Positions 31,407 through 42,096 of a stretch of DNA of 64,000 bases are shown here, in pieces. The notes beneath the pieces were generated by a model, which was given only the letters and a program-made list of their open reading frames with translations, had not been told where the DNA came from and did no database searches. The translations under genes and the position numbers were made by a program. This DNA is from Apiosordaria backusii (Eukaryota > Ascomycota > Sordariomycetes > Sordariales > Lasiosphaeriaceae). How positions within the stretch are numbered: position 1 is the stretch's first letter; each line of letters starts with the position of its first letter. The stretch covers positions 2,436,501 to 2,500,500 of the forward strand of contig JAUKTV010000006.1 in NCBI GenBank assembly GCA_030549205.1, read 5' to 3'.

Positions 31407-32428
31407 CTGTTGAGATTGCAGTTGTAATGTATGTAGGTAAGGTAAGGAGATAATTTGGGTTCTTAGCTTGATTTAGCAACAGATTCACTTACAGTAACTT
31501 ACGCCTTGGAATTGAAATCGTTCCTCCCTGAGAGGTCTGTACTCCATGCTGTGAACTATAAAAAAGGCGAGTGTTGCCAGAAAGTCCCTCAAATGGGCGG
31601 TGTATGTGATGGGGTCGTCTTGCTTGTACATCTTGCGATAGTTGTTGGGGACTGGGCTGCTTTGTGACTTGCGGGAGCTACGAGCTGGCGGAACGTGGAG
31701 CCCCTTGTCCAACGAGGTGCGCGCCAATCCAACGTACATGTAAAGAATACACCCCTCTTTTGTCATGACATGCAAGAACACCCCTGAGGACTTCTTGGGA
31801 CTTCTTTCGGGCTGTGCTTCCCCAGTCCTCAGAAATTTGATAGCGGGGCCCTCCTTGATTGATATTTGAAAAGCCCGATAACAACACTTTCACAACACAC
31901 ATCTGAGATCTTGAGATGCCTGCATGACATGTCAAGTGATGTTTTAACCGTGATGGGGAATGTTGAGGACTGCAATAGGCGTATTTACTATTTTAAGGGG
32001 CTTGTCTGACATTGTGAAAGGCATAACCCTGTTGTAAGAGGTCTTTTCAACATTTCAAAAGGCCTATTCACTATCTTGAATGGCCTATTCATTATCTCAA
32101 GAGACCTGTTTAATATTTTAGAAGGCCTATTTGATATTTGACATAGCCTGTCCATTATCTTGAGAGGCCTATCTACGATCTTAAAAGGCCTGTCCGGTAT
32201 CTTAACAGGCCTGTTTGACATGTGAAAACGCCTACCTTAGTTTACCCCGATTAAGGCCTCGACTAATTGTTCACGACCTGACGTTTGTGTTTGAAGGCGG
32301 TGAATTCCTTGTACTTTACATACTTAAAGGGGTAAATACCCCGGTAGCTTAGTGGCCATTACCCTGAACCCCTTAACGGGTCGAATACATGCAATCATAC
32401 AGACAGTTATCAAAGCTTCCACCCCGGT
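31407..32428. other. Intergenic region with minisatellite and tRNA-like segment
   Basis: Holds the 21-bp minisatellite (31999-32228). At about 32346-32395 there is a perfect A-box match (TAGCTTAGTGG) and a near B-box (GGGTCGAATAC) without a foldable acceptor stem. No protein gene recognised. Confidence 0.55.
31999..32228. repeat. 21-bp minisatellite, about 11 copies
   Basis: Successive units of 21 bp (one of 20) follow the pattern GGCCTRTYYRNTATCTTRARA, starting at 31999, 32020, 32040, 32061, 32082, 32103, 32124, 32145, 32166, 32187 and 32208. Because 21 is a multiple of three, the minus strand stays open and reads as a heptapeptide repeat of the type NRPFKIV/DRPLKIM. No start context or splice pattern supports a gene. 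Confidence 0.9.
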
Positions 32429-33433
32429 TTACACCCTCTTCCCCTGCAAAACCCTCTGAAAAATCTCATAATTCGCCCGGCTATTGATAGGGGCCTCGTC
32501 CCAGACAGCAAACACCACGTCCGTCCACCAACCCCCCTGAAACTCCTCCTCCCTCAGAACCTCCAACCAGCACAGCGCCACGTCCTCCACAGGCCCGTTA
32601 TCCCTCCCACATCCCATAGCCCCCAGCACAATTCTCGGGTGTCTATTGGTCGCAGCCATTCTCAGCACCAGTCTCATTTTTTGCATGGTGATCATCCTCT
32701 CCATGGCGTCCCCAAAAACGGTGGTCTGTCTCATCGGCACGTGCAAGACAATCTCGCCGGCTTGGTTGCAGAAAGGAAGGGTGTCATCGGCGGCCTGGCC
32801 CTCGGCGCAGGGGAGGTAGCCCGGCCCGAGAGCAGGGTGGCGGAGCGGGGCGATGGTGATGGCCGAGACGACGGGGAGGGTGGCGGGCTGGGAGATGTTG
32901 AAGGGGATGTGGTTGTTGGCGAGGCTGTCTTTGATGACGAGAATGTAGGGGCTGTAGATGGCGCTCTTTTCCTCGAGGGGGTACCGATTGTGTTGGTGGA
33001 GGCTCAGGGGGAGGGAGGAGCGGTAACAGAGGGCCTCTTCGTGGCCGAGAGTGCCGGAACGCCAGCCGCCGCCGGGCTGGTTGTCGGGGGGTGAGGTGAA
33101 GTTGGCGACGAGGGGGAGCCAGTTGGGCTGGCGGTTGCCGTAGAGGGAGGGGTTGGTCGGCATGTAGTGGTTGCTCGGGTGGTTGAGAGGGGGAGGGTGG
33201 AGACGGAGGGCCGTGGTGAGAGTCTCCTCGTGGATCACTTGGATCTCGGCATGGTTGGGGAAGCGAGGGCAGTTATCCGGCTCGAGGGGGGCGAGGTCGA
33301 GGAGGTTCTTCTTCATAGAGAAAGTCGCGAGATGGGTGGTATTCAGCTCGCGGAGGATGTTAGGGAGGAGACGACGAGTCTCGTTGCCAGTGGCACGGAG
33401 GAGACCACGGGAGGGCTGAGAGTTGCCAGGCAT
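32429..33433 (-). CDS. PARG-like TIGR02452 / DUF2263 protein (copy 2)
   Basis: Single exon, 334 residues, lacking the long N-terminal extension of copy 1. The ADP-ribose loop PGGGWRSG (120-127) and the catalytic Glu132-Glu133 in GHEEALCYRSSL are intact, as are RIVLGAMGCG and WWTDVVFAVWD near the C-terminus. Microbial-type PARGs of this family remove ADP-ribose from proteins or chains. This copy therefore looks active, whereas copy 1 has lost one Glu. Both are on the minus strand, about 21 kb apart with the transposon between. They probably come from an old duplication, as similarity is limited to the domain. Confidence 0.85.
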   Translation of the reverse strand: MPGNSQPSRGLLRATGNETRRLLPNILRELNTTHLATFSMKKNLLDLAPLEPDNCPRFPNHAEIQVIHEETLTTALRLHPPPLNHPSNHYMPTNPSLYGNRQPNWLPLVANFTSPPDNQPGGGWRSGTLGHEEALCYRSSLPLSLHQHNRYPLEEKSAIYSPYILVIKDSLANNHIPFNISQPATLPVVSAITIAPLRHPALGPGYLPCAEGQAADDTLPFCNQAGEIVLHVPMRQTTVFGDAMERMITMQKMRLVLRMAATNRHPRIVLGAMGCGRDNGPVEDVALCWLEVLREEEFQGGWWTDVVFAVWDEAPINSRANYEIFQRVLQGKRV

Positions 33434-34214
33434 TTTGGTGGTGAGGTCGAGATTCTGGTGGTGATATTGAAATTAGTGGTGAGCTTTTTTTTTAGCTTCA
33501 TATCAAGTTTATACTTGCTGTGAGATGAAGACGAAGAGAAAACGTCGAAAGTTTACAACCAACTGACGAAGAAAAGTCGACGGGTTCACGAGTTTCAAAA
33601 GGAAAATGGTAAACAAAATCTCAAGAGGCGGGCGAGTCGCTCTAGGTGGCCAAGGCGCTCTGGGTGAGAGAGGCGCTATGACCATGGTGAAAGAGAGGGT
33701 AGGCAATCAGTTTGATCAATAGGACTGCTAAAGGTCTGTGCACCATGGTGATTCTAAGCTGTATATTGTGCTTTTCGGCGAATACCTAGTAGGGTCACTG
33801 TGGAGACAGAAAGATCTCCATGGTAACCAGGGTCATCGTATATAGCTACTTATTTATATCTCCTCTCTCTATATGTATATGTACTAGACACGCACTCATT
33901 TGCCTACCCACCAAGTTCCTCTCACCTGGAACCACCAAACTTCGAAATGTAAGCATGCTATGCCACTGATCGCTTCAATACAACGTATTCACCCAGCACT
34001 AACCATTCATATTAACATAAGGTAATGAAGGCAGGCAGGAATGTTCGCTGACCGCGTGGTTGATTTGTGAGAATCGAGATTTTGCAATCCTCCCTTTCTC
34101 GAGAGCCTTTGAAGGGCGGCTGTTGAAATTCCCACGAGAAACCATGGGCTTTGTCAAAAAAAAGTGGGAGAATATTTTGCCACATACGGTCCACGTAGGT
34201 AGGTCTACCATCGG
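33434..34214. other. Intergenic region
   Basis: About 780 bases. A short TA-rich stretch (33835-33890, repeated tata) could be a promoter element. No gene found. Confidence 0.5.
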
Positions 34215-34586
34215 ATGACTGAATCCCTCACCTCTGCTCAGGCAGCGGGCGCTGGCGGTGATAAACCGCCGCGGAACCCTACAAGCAACAACACCAAGCC
34301 CAAGTCCAAGCCGTCCAGGAAGAAGGCCGGCAAAGATGCAAAGAAGGGCAAGGTATGCTCAATCCGACCGCCATCTGATTCATATGAGACTATTCAGTTA
34401 ACACTCTCTTCCCAGGGTACGAAGAAAACGTTGTCTCATATCACTGGAGGCAGCAGGGCCCGCGAAGACCCTTACACCTTGGACGAGAAGCCTACCGAGG
34501 GCAGCATCAAGAGTGGTACTGGCACAAAAAATGATCCGTCCGAGCTTTATAAGTCATACCGTGGGCAAGCGGACCTGTTTTTATAA
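34215..34586 (+). CDS. Small basic hypothetical protein
   Basis: Two exons, 34215-34352 and 34416-34586, split by a 63-bp intron (GTATGC...CCCAG), giving 102 residues. The intron length is a multiple of three and contains no stop in frame, so an unspliced mRNA would encode a 123-residue form. The N-terminus is Ala/Gly/Pro-rich; a lysine-rich stretch (KSKPSRKKAGKDAKKGK) follows and looks like a nuclear or nucleic-acid-binding region. The C-terminus is Ser/Thr/Gly-rich. No family recognised. Splice sites and the even lysine-rich style argue that it is real. Confidence 0.5.
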   Translation: MTESLTSAQAAGAGGDKPPRNPTSNNTKPKSKPSRKKAGKDAKKGKVCSIRPPSDSYETIQLTLSSQGTKKTLSHITGGSRAREDPYTLDEKPTEGSIKSGTGTKNDPSELYKSYRGQADLFL

Positions 34587-35805
34587 AGCTGAGGAAATCT
34601 TATTGTGGGCAAACGGAAGTTTATTTTCAACTTGAATCGTGAAAGAAATAATCTTATGAGCAGGTGAATTCTATATCTAAACTCATAAAACAGAGTTGTG
34701 TGTAGGCGAAGCCTTATTTATAACTTCACCAAATATTTGCAAGTAAGCAGAGCTCAATTTGTGGATTACATAGATAGAACCATCCGTCGAACATATGTGA
34801 CTCTGATTTCCACACTGAGCCCTTTGCAGTCCTGAAAAAGGCTCTTCGTTGGCATGCGATTGGTGCCATTGTCTTTGGATCTCAGATTTTGTCTGCGAGG
34901 CGTGTGTTGTCATGCAATAGAAATGAAGAGCATAAAGTCTTACGTGCTCTACTTGATGGAAGCCTTGCATAAGCAGCAGGGGGCTGTGTCATTGTCCTGC
35001 CACTCCGGCGGCACTGTCCATTCAGGGGTTGGCGCCCGGGCCCAGATGCGGAGAGGGCGTTGCGGCTACTGGTAGCTCTGGTTCCCTAATGGTTGGGGTC
35101 CAATCCCTTGGCCAAAGAATCCACTGGCAATTTGGCCGTGGGAGTACATACATGTACCTGTCGTGGTTGCAATGGGTGGTGGCCGTGGTGGTTGTTGTGT
35201 GGAAGACGAAGACTTCAGGTGTTCAAGTTCAACAGCCGTCAACAGCCGTGGAAGCGCTCCTTCCATCATCAACCTCGCTGTCGTCAATTACAGGGTCAAT
35301 ACTAGGCCAATAAAAGCTATGTGGCTAACGTCGAGTTTACCAACCCGATAAACGATCTGAACTCAAATCAGCCCGATTCGCTGCCCGACCATCATCCCAG
35401 CAGTGTCCACCGTCTTCTCAACGAGTTGGCCTTGCATCCAGTAGGTACGTATGCCTATCCAACCCAGCTGTATAAAGGATCCCTATTGGCATCAGTACCG
35501 ATGTCCCGAATGATATAGAGGGTGTTGGATCCTAAAAGCATCGCGACCCTATCCCCTATTCTTGTATCGCTAGCATATAATCCAGTGTTTTTAAGCTCCA
35601 ATATCTTATATCTTATTCTAAGCTCCAAGCAAGTAAAAAACCTCCGGCTATAGCATATTTAAACCATACTTATTTGAATCGGGTCCAACTATCCCTCTGA
35701 CCGTGCTCGAATTTACGCCTGGACTTCGGCGCTTAAAACCGATCCAAAAGAAATGGCCTCTGTCCCCGTGTCGGAACCAGACATTAACAGGGTACCTAAA
35801 AATCG
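34587..35805. other. Intergenic region
   Basis: About 1.2 kb with only short unsupported frames. An AT-richer stretch near 35560-35660 holds repeats of 'agctccaa' and 'tctta', possibly an old repeat edge. Confidence 0.45.
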
Positions 35806-37003
35806 TTAGTGGAGTTCGAAATCTGGCAAAGGTAACTTGTGAAGCTTGGCCTTGACGGACTCGTTTTGCGAGGGATTCTCCACAAACTCCGAATAGAGCG
35901 ACCGGTATTTCGCGTCCAAGTCAGCGGCCATAGCAGCCCATTCCACTCGGGCAAAAAGCTGGTTTATGGCTTTGTCGACCATGGTGGACTCGGTGTTGCT
36001 CAGCCGGTCCCCTTGGTCGTGGACTTGGCTGACTTGATCGATTACACCTGCCACCCACCCGACCACATTCAATATTCTGTTCTTTGTGTCGACCGAAGCA
36101 TGAATCTTGGGGCTAAGTCCATCAGCGCGGTAATGAGTCACACCTGGTTCCAGCTCCAAAGGCTTGAATTGCCGAGGCATCGATCGGAGATAGTTCCAGT
36201 CCTTATTGTCAAACTGTAAACGTGGTATCCATGAAGGAAATCCGGAACTGTCCTGGGTAGCGGACGGGATCCGGAGCAGCAATTGAACAGATCAACTGGA
36301 TGTTTTGAACGACGAAGAGAGAGCAGTAAAGGAGATGCATCCAGTCCAGTTACTGAGGGCCACAATGAACAAGAACTTCTTTCCCCATGACCACCTCCTG
36401 AACTATCCAAACTCGGGAAAACCAAGGCCGCGAGATCAAATCCAAAAGCCCTAGCCACCGGCTATTCACGATGCCGTGAGCTGTGATGGACTTGATCCAT
36501 GCAACCATATCCGAGGTAACTTTCCGTTCTTCATGTGGGCTATCGAGCCAGGGGGTGATTTTTTCAAACATCTCTTCAACAAAGTTAACTGCTAGCTTGT
36601 CCCCGGGACCACTTTCCTCTCCAACCCATGCAATGACATAGGTCGCCAAGTAATATACATGTCGCATTATCGAGACTTGAAATTCCCGCTCCTCGACACC
36701 GTCTTGGTTAATACATACTGCGTCGATCCAAATCCTAAACGGTTTATTAGGAAGACGGAGGCGAAGTAGTGCTAGATATAAGTTCTCGCGAACACCAAAA
36801 TCGACGCCATTCAATAGGACAGAAAACTTAGGCTCTGGCTGGCCCCAGGTATAGGACAAGCATATGTAATCCCCAGCTCCGTCAAGCGCTATAGGATATA
36901 CGTGCAGATGGATTTGTTCGCTTCGGTCGGTCGTCCACGGCTCGACGTCGAGAAGACGGATTTCGCGCGGTTCCCGTCGAAGGGGAGTGTACGGGCCCGC
37001 CAT
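35806..37003 (-). pseudogene. HET-domain gene, internally deleted
   Basis: The 5' part (37003-36350, 217 residues) is a good HET domain: YICLSYTWGQPEP (46-58), FRIWIDAVCINQDG (89-102) and RPWFSRVWIVQEV (192-204), ending at an in-frame stop right after VHCGPQ. The tail resumes in another frame from about 36291 with SGFPSWIPRLQF, the C-terminal block normally found 100-150 residues further on, and runs to 35806. No GT-AG intron joins the two without a stop. It is best read as a HET gene with an internal deletion and frame break. The 5' ORF alone could still make a truncated HET domain. Confidence 0.75.
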
Positions 37004-38304
37004 CGATGAGAGGTGACTGCGAGGTGGATGTGGCTATTGAAGGGCTGTTGGATGTGTCAGGTCACGAACACAGAGATGGAGTACTGGCGAGAGTGATGAG
37101 AATCGACAAGACTCAGAGCCCCGCACTTTTAAGAGGCTGCTACGATAAGAGACGTGACCCAGCTACACGCTATTGCTGCCTTAATAAGGAGTGCAAGACA
37201 AGAGACACGTGATAAGGCAGGTATCCAATCAGGACAGGACCGAAGGACCGGCAAGAGTTGAGGGTTCGGTGCCTCGGTCCTGTAGTCTATATATACAGAG
37301 GAACTAGGTAGCTTGCAGATGGTTCCGCAGTTTCCAATTCAACATTGTATTCACCAGTTCGTTACAAATGGGAGTAGACTGGATGGATGAAATGGCGTTT
37401 AATGGTCAAATGGACACGGCTGTGAGCTTTAGTATCTACTGTCTCCCAAAAAAGGTTATAACTTATGAAGTAACGAGATTTAAATCTTTGGGGTGTTTCA
37501 TGCAGGCAACCTGAACCAAGTGGTGGAAAGAGTCATGAATTGGGTGATATGGAAATATGAGCGTGACTGTGACCCTGAGAATGACCTTACAACATTAGAT
37601 AAACCTTGTCAACTTGACAATGTCAATAAAGCCTTACCATACAGGTCAAAAGTTTGGCTTTAACAGCGAATGATGCTAGATATGACGGTGTGGGCCGGGC
37701 GTAATCCAACAATAACAAAGAAGCTTACGCTCGATGACGAAATCCAGCTAAAGTATGCTTTATTAAGTTGGCTAATACCATCATAGCCTCATATAGATAG
37801 TAAAGAGCGTCCGCTTCGAATCTTTAACGCGATTCTTATTATTTACTTTCATTATTACTAAAAATGGTATTTCCTATTATTTACTTTCGTTATTAAATTA
37901 ATAGTAAAAACTAATATTTACTATAATTTATTACCTTATTTAATTAACTATTTATTAAAAGGTAAAAAATTACTATTTAAAATAATTAGGGTTAATAACT
38001 ATATAAGTTAAACTAAAGTCCTTAATAATTTCATTAACTAATTTAAAAGGTCAATTAACTAGTTTACTTAAGAAAAAAAAGAAAAAAAAAATTAATAGAA
38101 GTTAAATACAAACTTATAAAAATATAACGATAATAATAGATAATAGGTATAAACTTATTCTAATCTAATATAATACTTACATGTTTCTTATTTACAAACG
38201 TACATTAAATAAATAAGCCTTACACCAGAGAGCTTCTTTTTGTGCTGACACCTCCAAAGCTGTTATTAGCAAATGCTTTTTAGCAAATGTCTAGAACTCT
38301 AGTA
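37004..38304. other. Intergenic region ending in a small AT-rich RIP-like relic
   Basis: 37004-37800 has no recognised gene. From about 37800 to 38230 the sequence is AT-rich and poor in CA/TG with no open frames, like the 15-22 kb block. It is probably a fragment of a RIP-mutated repeat. Confidence 0.6.
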
Positions 38305-39362
38305 CTACCAATCATCCTCCTCCAACTTGAACCTTGGAATTGGCTTGGGCCTTGGCGGAGGCATGGGCAAAGGCTCCTCCTCTGGGTCGGGCTTTATCCT
38401 GATCTCACCGTTCCCACCCCTATTCTCCGTAACAGTATTCATCACTGTTGGTGCTACCTCCTCCACCTTGACCCTCTTATTCCCACCACCCTTCCCCTCC
38501 TCCTCAACCTCCCTCTTCATTTTCTTCTCCCTCTTAACAGTGACCTTAACCACCGGCTTCTCATTTCTCTCCCTCTTCCCCCCCTCGCCAACCTCTGCGG
38601 CCCTTCCCCACCCCACCCCGGCAACAACTCCCGTCTCCTCTGCACAGTAACCGTCCACTCCAACTCCTTCTTCCCTTTCAGCCCAACCATCTCCTCATGC
38701 CTCTCCAAACACTGCATCTCCGTCGTCCTCTCCATCACCTTTTCCTTCTTCATTCCCCCCTCCTATTCCTCCCACTCCCTCCATTGCCCCCTCCTCCATC
38801 CACCTCTCCCACCTAACCAAAAACCTACTCATCTCCCCATAAAACCTCACCCGCCTCAGCGTCAACCTCCCCCCTTCCTCTCCTGCCCACCCCCCCACCC
38901 CCCATCCCACCTCTCCACCAGTTCCCCCCACCGCGGCAATTGCACCCACATCTCCTGCCCCTGCCCCTCCCCTTTTTTCTCTCCTCTCCCACCCATCAAC
39001 AAATAAACCCTCTCACACCGGCTGTGATCCAACCGGCCCGCCGACTCCGTCAAAAACGTCATTCGATTCTCCCGCGTAATCAAGTGCATAAACGGCATTT
39101 GAAACGGCGCCCGAAACTTGATAATATCATCCGCTGTCAGTTCTGGCTTGGAATAGCGATTGCGTGCGAGCCGGAGGAGCAGAGACTGCGAGTGCTTGAC
39201 GTACACCCTCCACACCGCCGGGCAGGCTCGCAAAAAGTTGGAGAGGGTCGCCGTCGAGGGGATACTCTCCAGTATGTGGAGGAGGAGCTCGGGCAGCAGG
39301 GTGCAGAGGGTTGGGGTTGTCGGTGAGGCTGTGACGGATGCGGCGTCTGGTGTCGTCGCCAT
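38305..39362 (-). CDS. F-box-like protein with probable frame breaks in its 3' half
   Basis: The frame from 39362 encodes 166 residues to 38862: an acidic/Thr start, an F-box-like segment (LLPELLLHILESIPS, 24-38; LRACPAVWRVY) and a conserved-looking middle. It runs into low-complexity Gly-rich text and stops. Plausible continuation lies in another frame (LTLRRVRFYGEMSRFLVRWERWMEE, about 38830-38760), then back (MERTTEMQCLERHEEM...ELEWTVTV, to about 38640), then a third frame (NEKPVVKVTVKREKKMKRE...) ending at 38305. The switches lie in or near G runs. The gene may be intact with base-call errors, or decayed. F-box proteins recruit substrates to SCF ubiquitin ligases; the substrate is unknown. 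Confidence 0.55.
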
Positions 39363-40070
39363 GGTGTTTTTGTTGTCTGAAAAGAATGAAGGGGTTCGAT
39401 TGAGTGGAGTGTGACTCTTGGGATATACAGTTGATTGTTTGCGCGCGCAATTGTGACGATATGTGGTGATGTGAAAAAGATGAGGTTGATGGTGGAACCT
39501 GGTGGCAAAAGATTTTTCAGGGTTGAGGTACCGCCAAATAGGACTGCTGCAACATGATGAAAAAGCAGAAAACGAGAATGGATGGCAGCTCTCAATTAAA
39601 CTCAATTTGAAAGACGGGGGTATTCTTGCCTGCCAAAAACCAAACCTTGTTCCCAATGGCGCAAAGGGCTCTTTCCAGGTGAGAGAGGGCACGCCACCCA
39701 GCTGCCCCATCATGACAACCCTCCACCAGCGCAACACAAAGTCTGGTTGGCGACATTTCAGGGCATCAGCAACCACCACCATCAAGGAAACGAGACGAGT
39801 AATTTACAAACATCCATTTGTGCGCAACAATTCTCCGATTGTACACATCGCGTAATCTGAGTCAACCATCCCTCCCATTGCCTTGCAAACTCCGGCAACC
39901 TTGCTAATATACACACAGAACCAGAGTCATATACATCACGAGCATCGCCGTTCCCTGTCAAGATAACCATTACTTGATTACAGTCATATTCGCCGCCCTC
40001 GCAGCCTGCAACTAAACCCATATTAAGTGTTGAAATGGCAAAGCTGTGTGGCGATGCTTTGGTAAAGCCC
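39363..40070. other. Intergenic region
   Basis: About 700 bases between the F-box-like start and the transporter 3' end. No supported gene. Confidence 0.5.
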
Positions 40071-42096
40071 TTAACCTGCCTTCTCAGTGACCATGACGGG
40101 GCCTTGCTTGCCTTTCTCAGCGTCCGCATCCTGGCCCGGGTTCACCTCGAGGTCATCGCCCGTGTTGAGCACAAAATCCTCCTTGTCAATGTGCTTGAAT
40201 GTGAACCAAAAGATGGCCGTCGACACAGCACCAATCAAGGTTGGGCCAGCAAACACCCACGTCAGGTACGGATCCTTGATAGCCGGTGCAGTTGCCAGCC
40301 CGATAACTGCTGACACTCCAACCATCAAAAGGTTAAGACTCGACACGAGCCCCTTCATGTTCTTGGGCGAACGGCTATAAGCGATCCCGTAGGCCGTAAC
40401 ATTGACAAAGATCTCCGAGAGGGCGGTCAGGACAACAGGAATCGAGTACCACAAGTATGATACCGGTGAGACGGATACCTCGCCCTCGCCCACGATATTA
40501 GCGCAGGTCGTGGCGTTGTACCCACAGGGTGACGTTTTGTAGACAAAATACTCGAGGATGGCGTAGCCTGCCGATCCGACTGTGCAGAGAGCGAAACCGA
40601 AAGTCATGCGGCTGATAGGCCCCCATTGAATTCCACGCTTCTGCAGGAAGGGATAGACGACATGATTCATGAGCGGCACCACTGCAGTATTGTGTTAAGA
40701 GAATGCAACACTTTCAAGCCGGTGGGACAAGACTTACTGACTACAATGCTAATGGAGTTAAGGTTGTCGAGCAGATCATTGGGCAGACCGTTGGTGTCCA
40801 GACTGGCAGTCAGAGCATTGCCTGCAGCGGCGAGACCACCATCGTTGATGTAATAGATGGGCGTGAAGGCGAAGATACCGCATGCCTGGAACGTGCGACG
40901 GACGTCGTCCACAAACTGGTCGTCGTACTCGTACTGCTTTGTGCTGCCAGCGGCGATGCGCACGCTCGGCTTGCCCTGTTCCCAGAACCCACTACGTCCG
41001 ATGCTTGTGATGCCGCCATGGCGGAGGCAGTCACCCAGAACCTTGAACACATTACCCAGATCCGAACCTCCGGGCTTTTGTTTGATGAGCCTCGGGTGGA
41101 GGTACCACAGAAGCGGAGGAAGCATCAGGTACAGAATCGTGGGAATCAGGTACGCGGCCCAGTAGCCAACCAGCTTGGCGAGATATGTCGTGGGAACACC
41201 AAAGCAGGCGCCGATGTTGATCAGGAGATAAAACCACAGCATGACGCTGTTAATAGAAGCCTCGGGGTCCACAATGACCTTTTCTCCGTCTTGCTCGATC
41301 ACATGTGCGACCTTGTGTGGACTTTGATCCATGACCATCGGGGAGATGTTGGGTTTGAACTGGGCTACAAAGGTGTGTCAGCAATGTTGAAAAGTAATGT
41401 GTGCTGTGTTGTTTGTGCTTACCAGCGCCGATGGCCAACATGTACAAAGATATGGCGAAGGGAACAAGAGCCTTGCCAGCCTGCAGAACAGAGGGGAGGG
41501 CAGACAGAATCATCATGACATGGGCGACACCGCAGATAGCCACACCCCAGCAGATCATCTTGAAGCGACCATACTTGGCGTCGGCCATCCAGCCAAACAG
41601 CACAGGCAGGGTATAAGCCAGCATCTTGAAGGCCTCCGTCATGGCGGAGGCGACGACAGTACCCTGGCCTAGAGCGCCAGCAGTGTACTGCGAACCGGGG
41701 GCCGAGGCGCCGGTGCCATTTCCATCGGGGGGGAGAGGGGCGCGAATGAAGTTCTTGTAGACTTGGTTACAGCCGTAGTAAGAAGCCCGTTCAGCAAACT
41801 CAACTGCACAGAGATAGTAGCAGGAGCTCGGCATCTTGCCCGCAACGCGACGCAAGGTCAACTTCTCCTCCTCGGTGGGCAGAACCAGGCCATTAGCCGT
41901 CTCTCTGATCTGCTCGGAGGAGGTCTCATAGTCGGGGATGGCCCTGATCTCGGTCGACTTCTTGTGCACGTCTCCGACCGAGGCCGGGAGGGCGGCCGTG
42001 GCGGTATCCGCTATGGGAGCGACTTGTTAGCTTCCATTTCCTGATTACCACAAAATAATGACAGACTGGAAGAGAAATAAAGATTCACCTACCCAT
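40071..42096 (-). CDS. PTR2: PTR2-family proton-coupled oligopeptide transporter
   Basis: Four exons: 42096-42093 (ATG plus one base), 42022-41423, 41364-40738 and 40681-40071, in phase, giving 613 residues. The POT/PTR signature FAERASYYGCNQVYKNFI is near residues 70-90. About 12 hydrophobic segments are spread over the chain, with the long central cytosolic region expected of fungal PTR2 (about 600 residues). The proteins import di- and tripeptides with protons across the plasma membrane. The second codon is split by the first intron, whose acceptor (CTAACAAG) is unusually close to a branch-like site, so the start is less certain than the body. Other introns are canonical. Confidence 0.9.

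Noticed and set aside
32346..32395. Functional tRNA gene
   Set aside because: A box is perfect and B box close, but no acceptor stem or T stem pairs.
40703..41518. 271-codon plus-strand frame
   Set aside because: Antisense to the PTR2-like gene, including across its introns.
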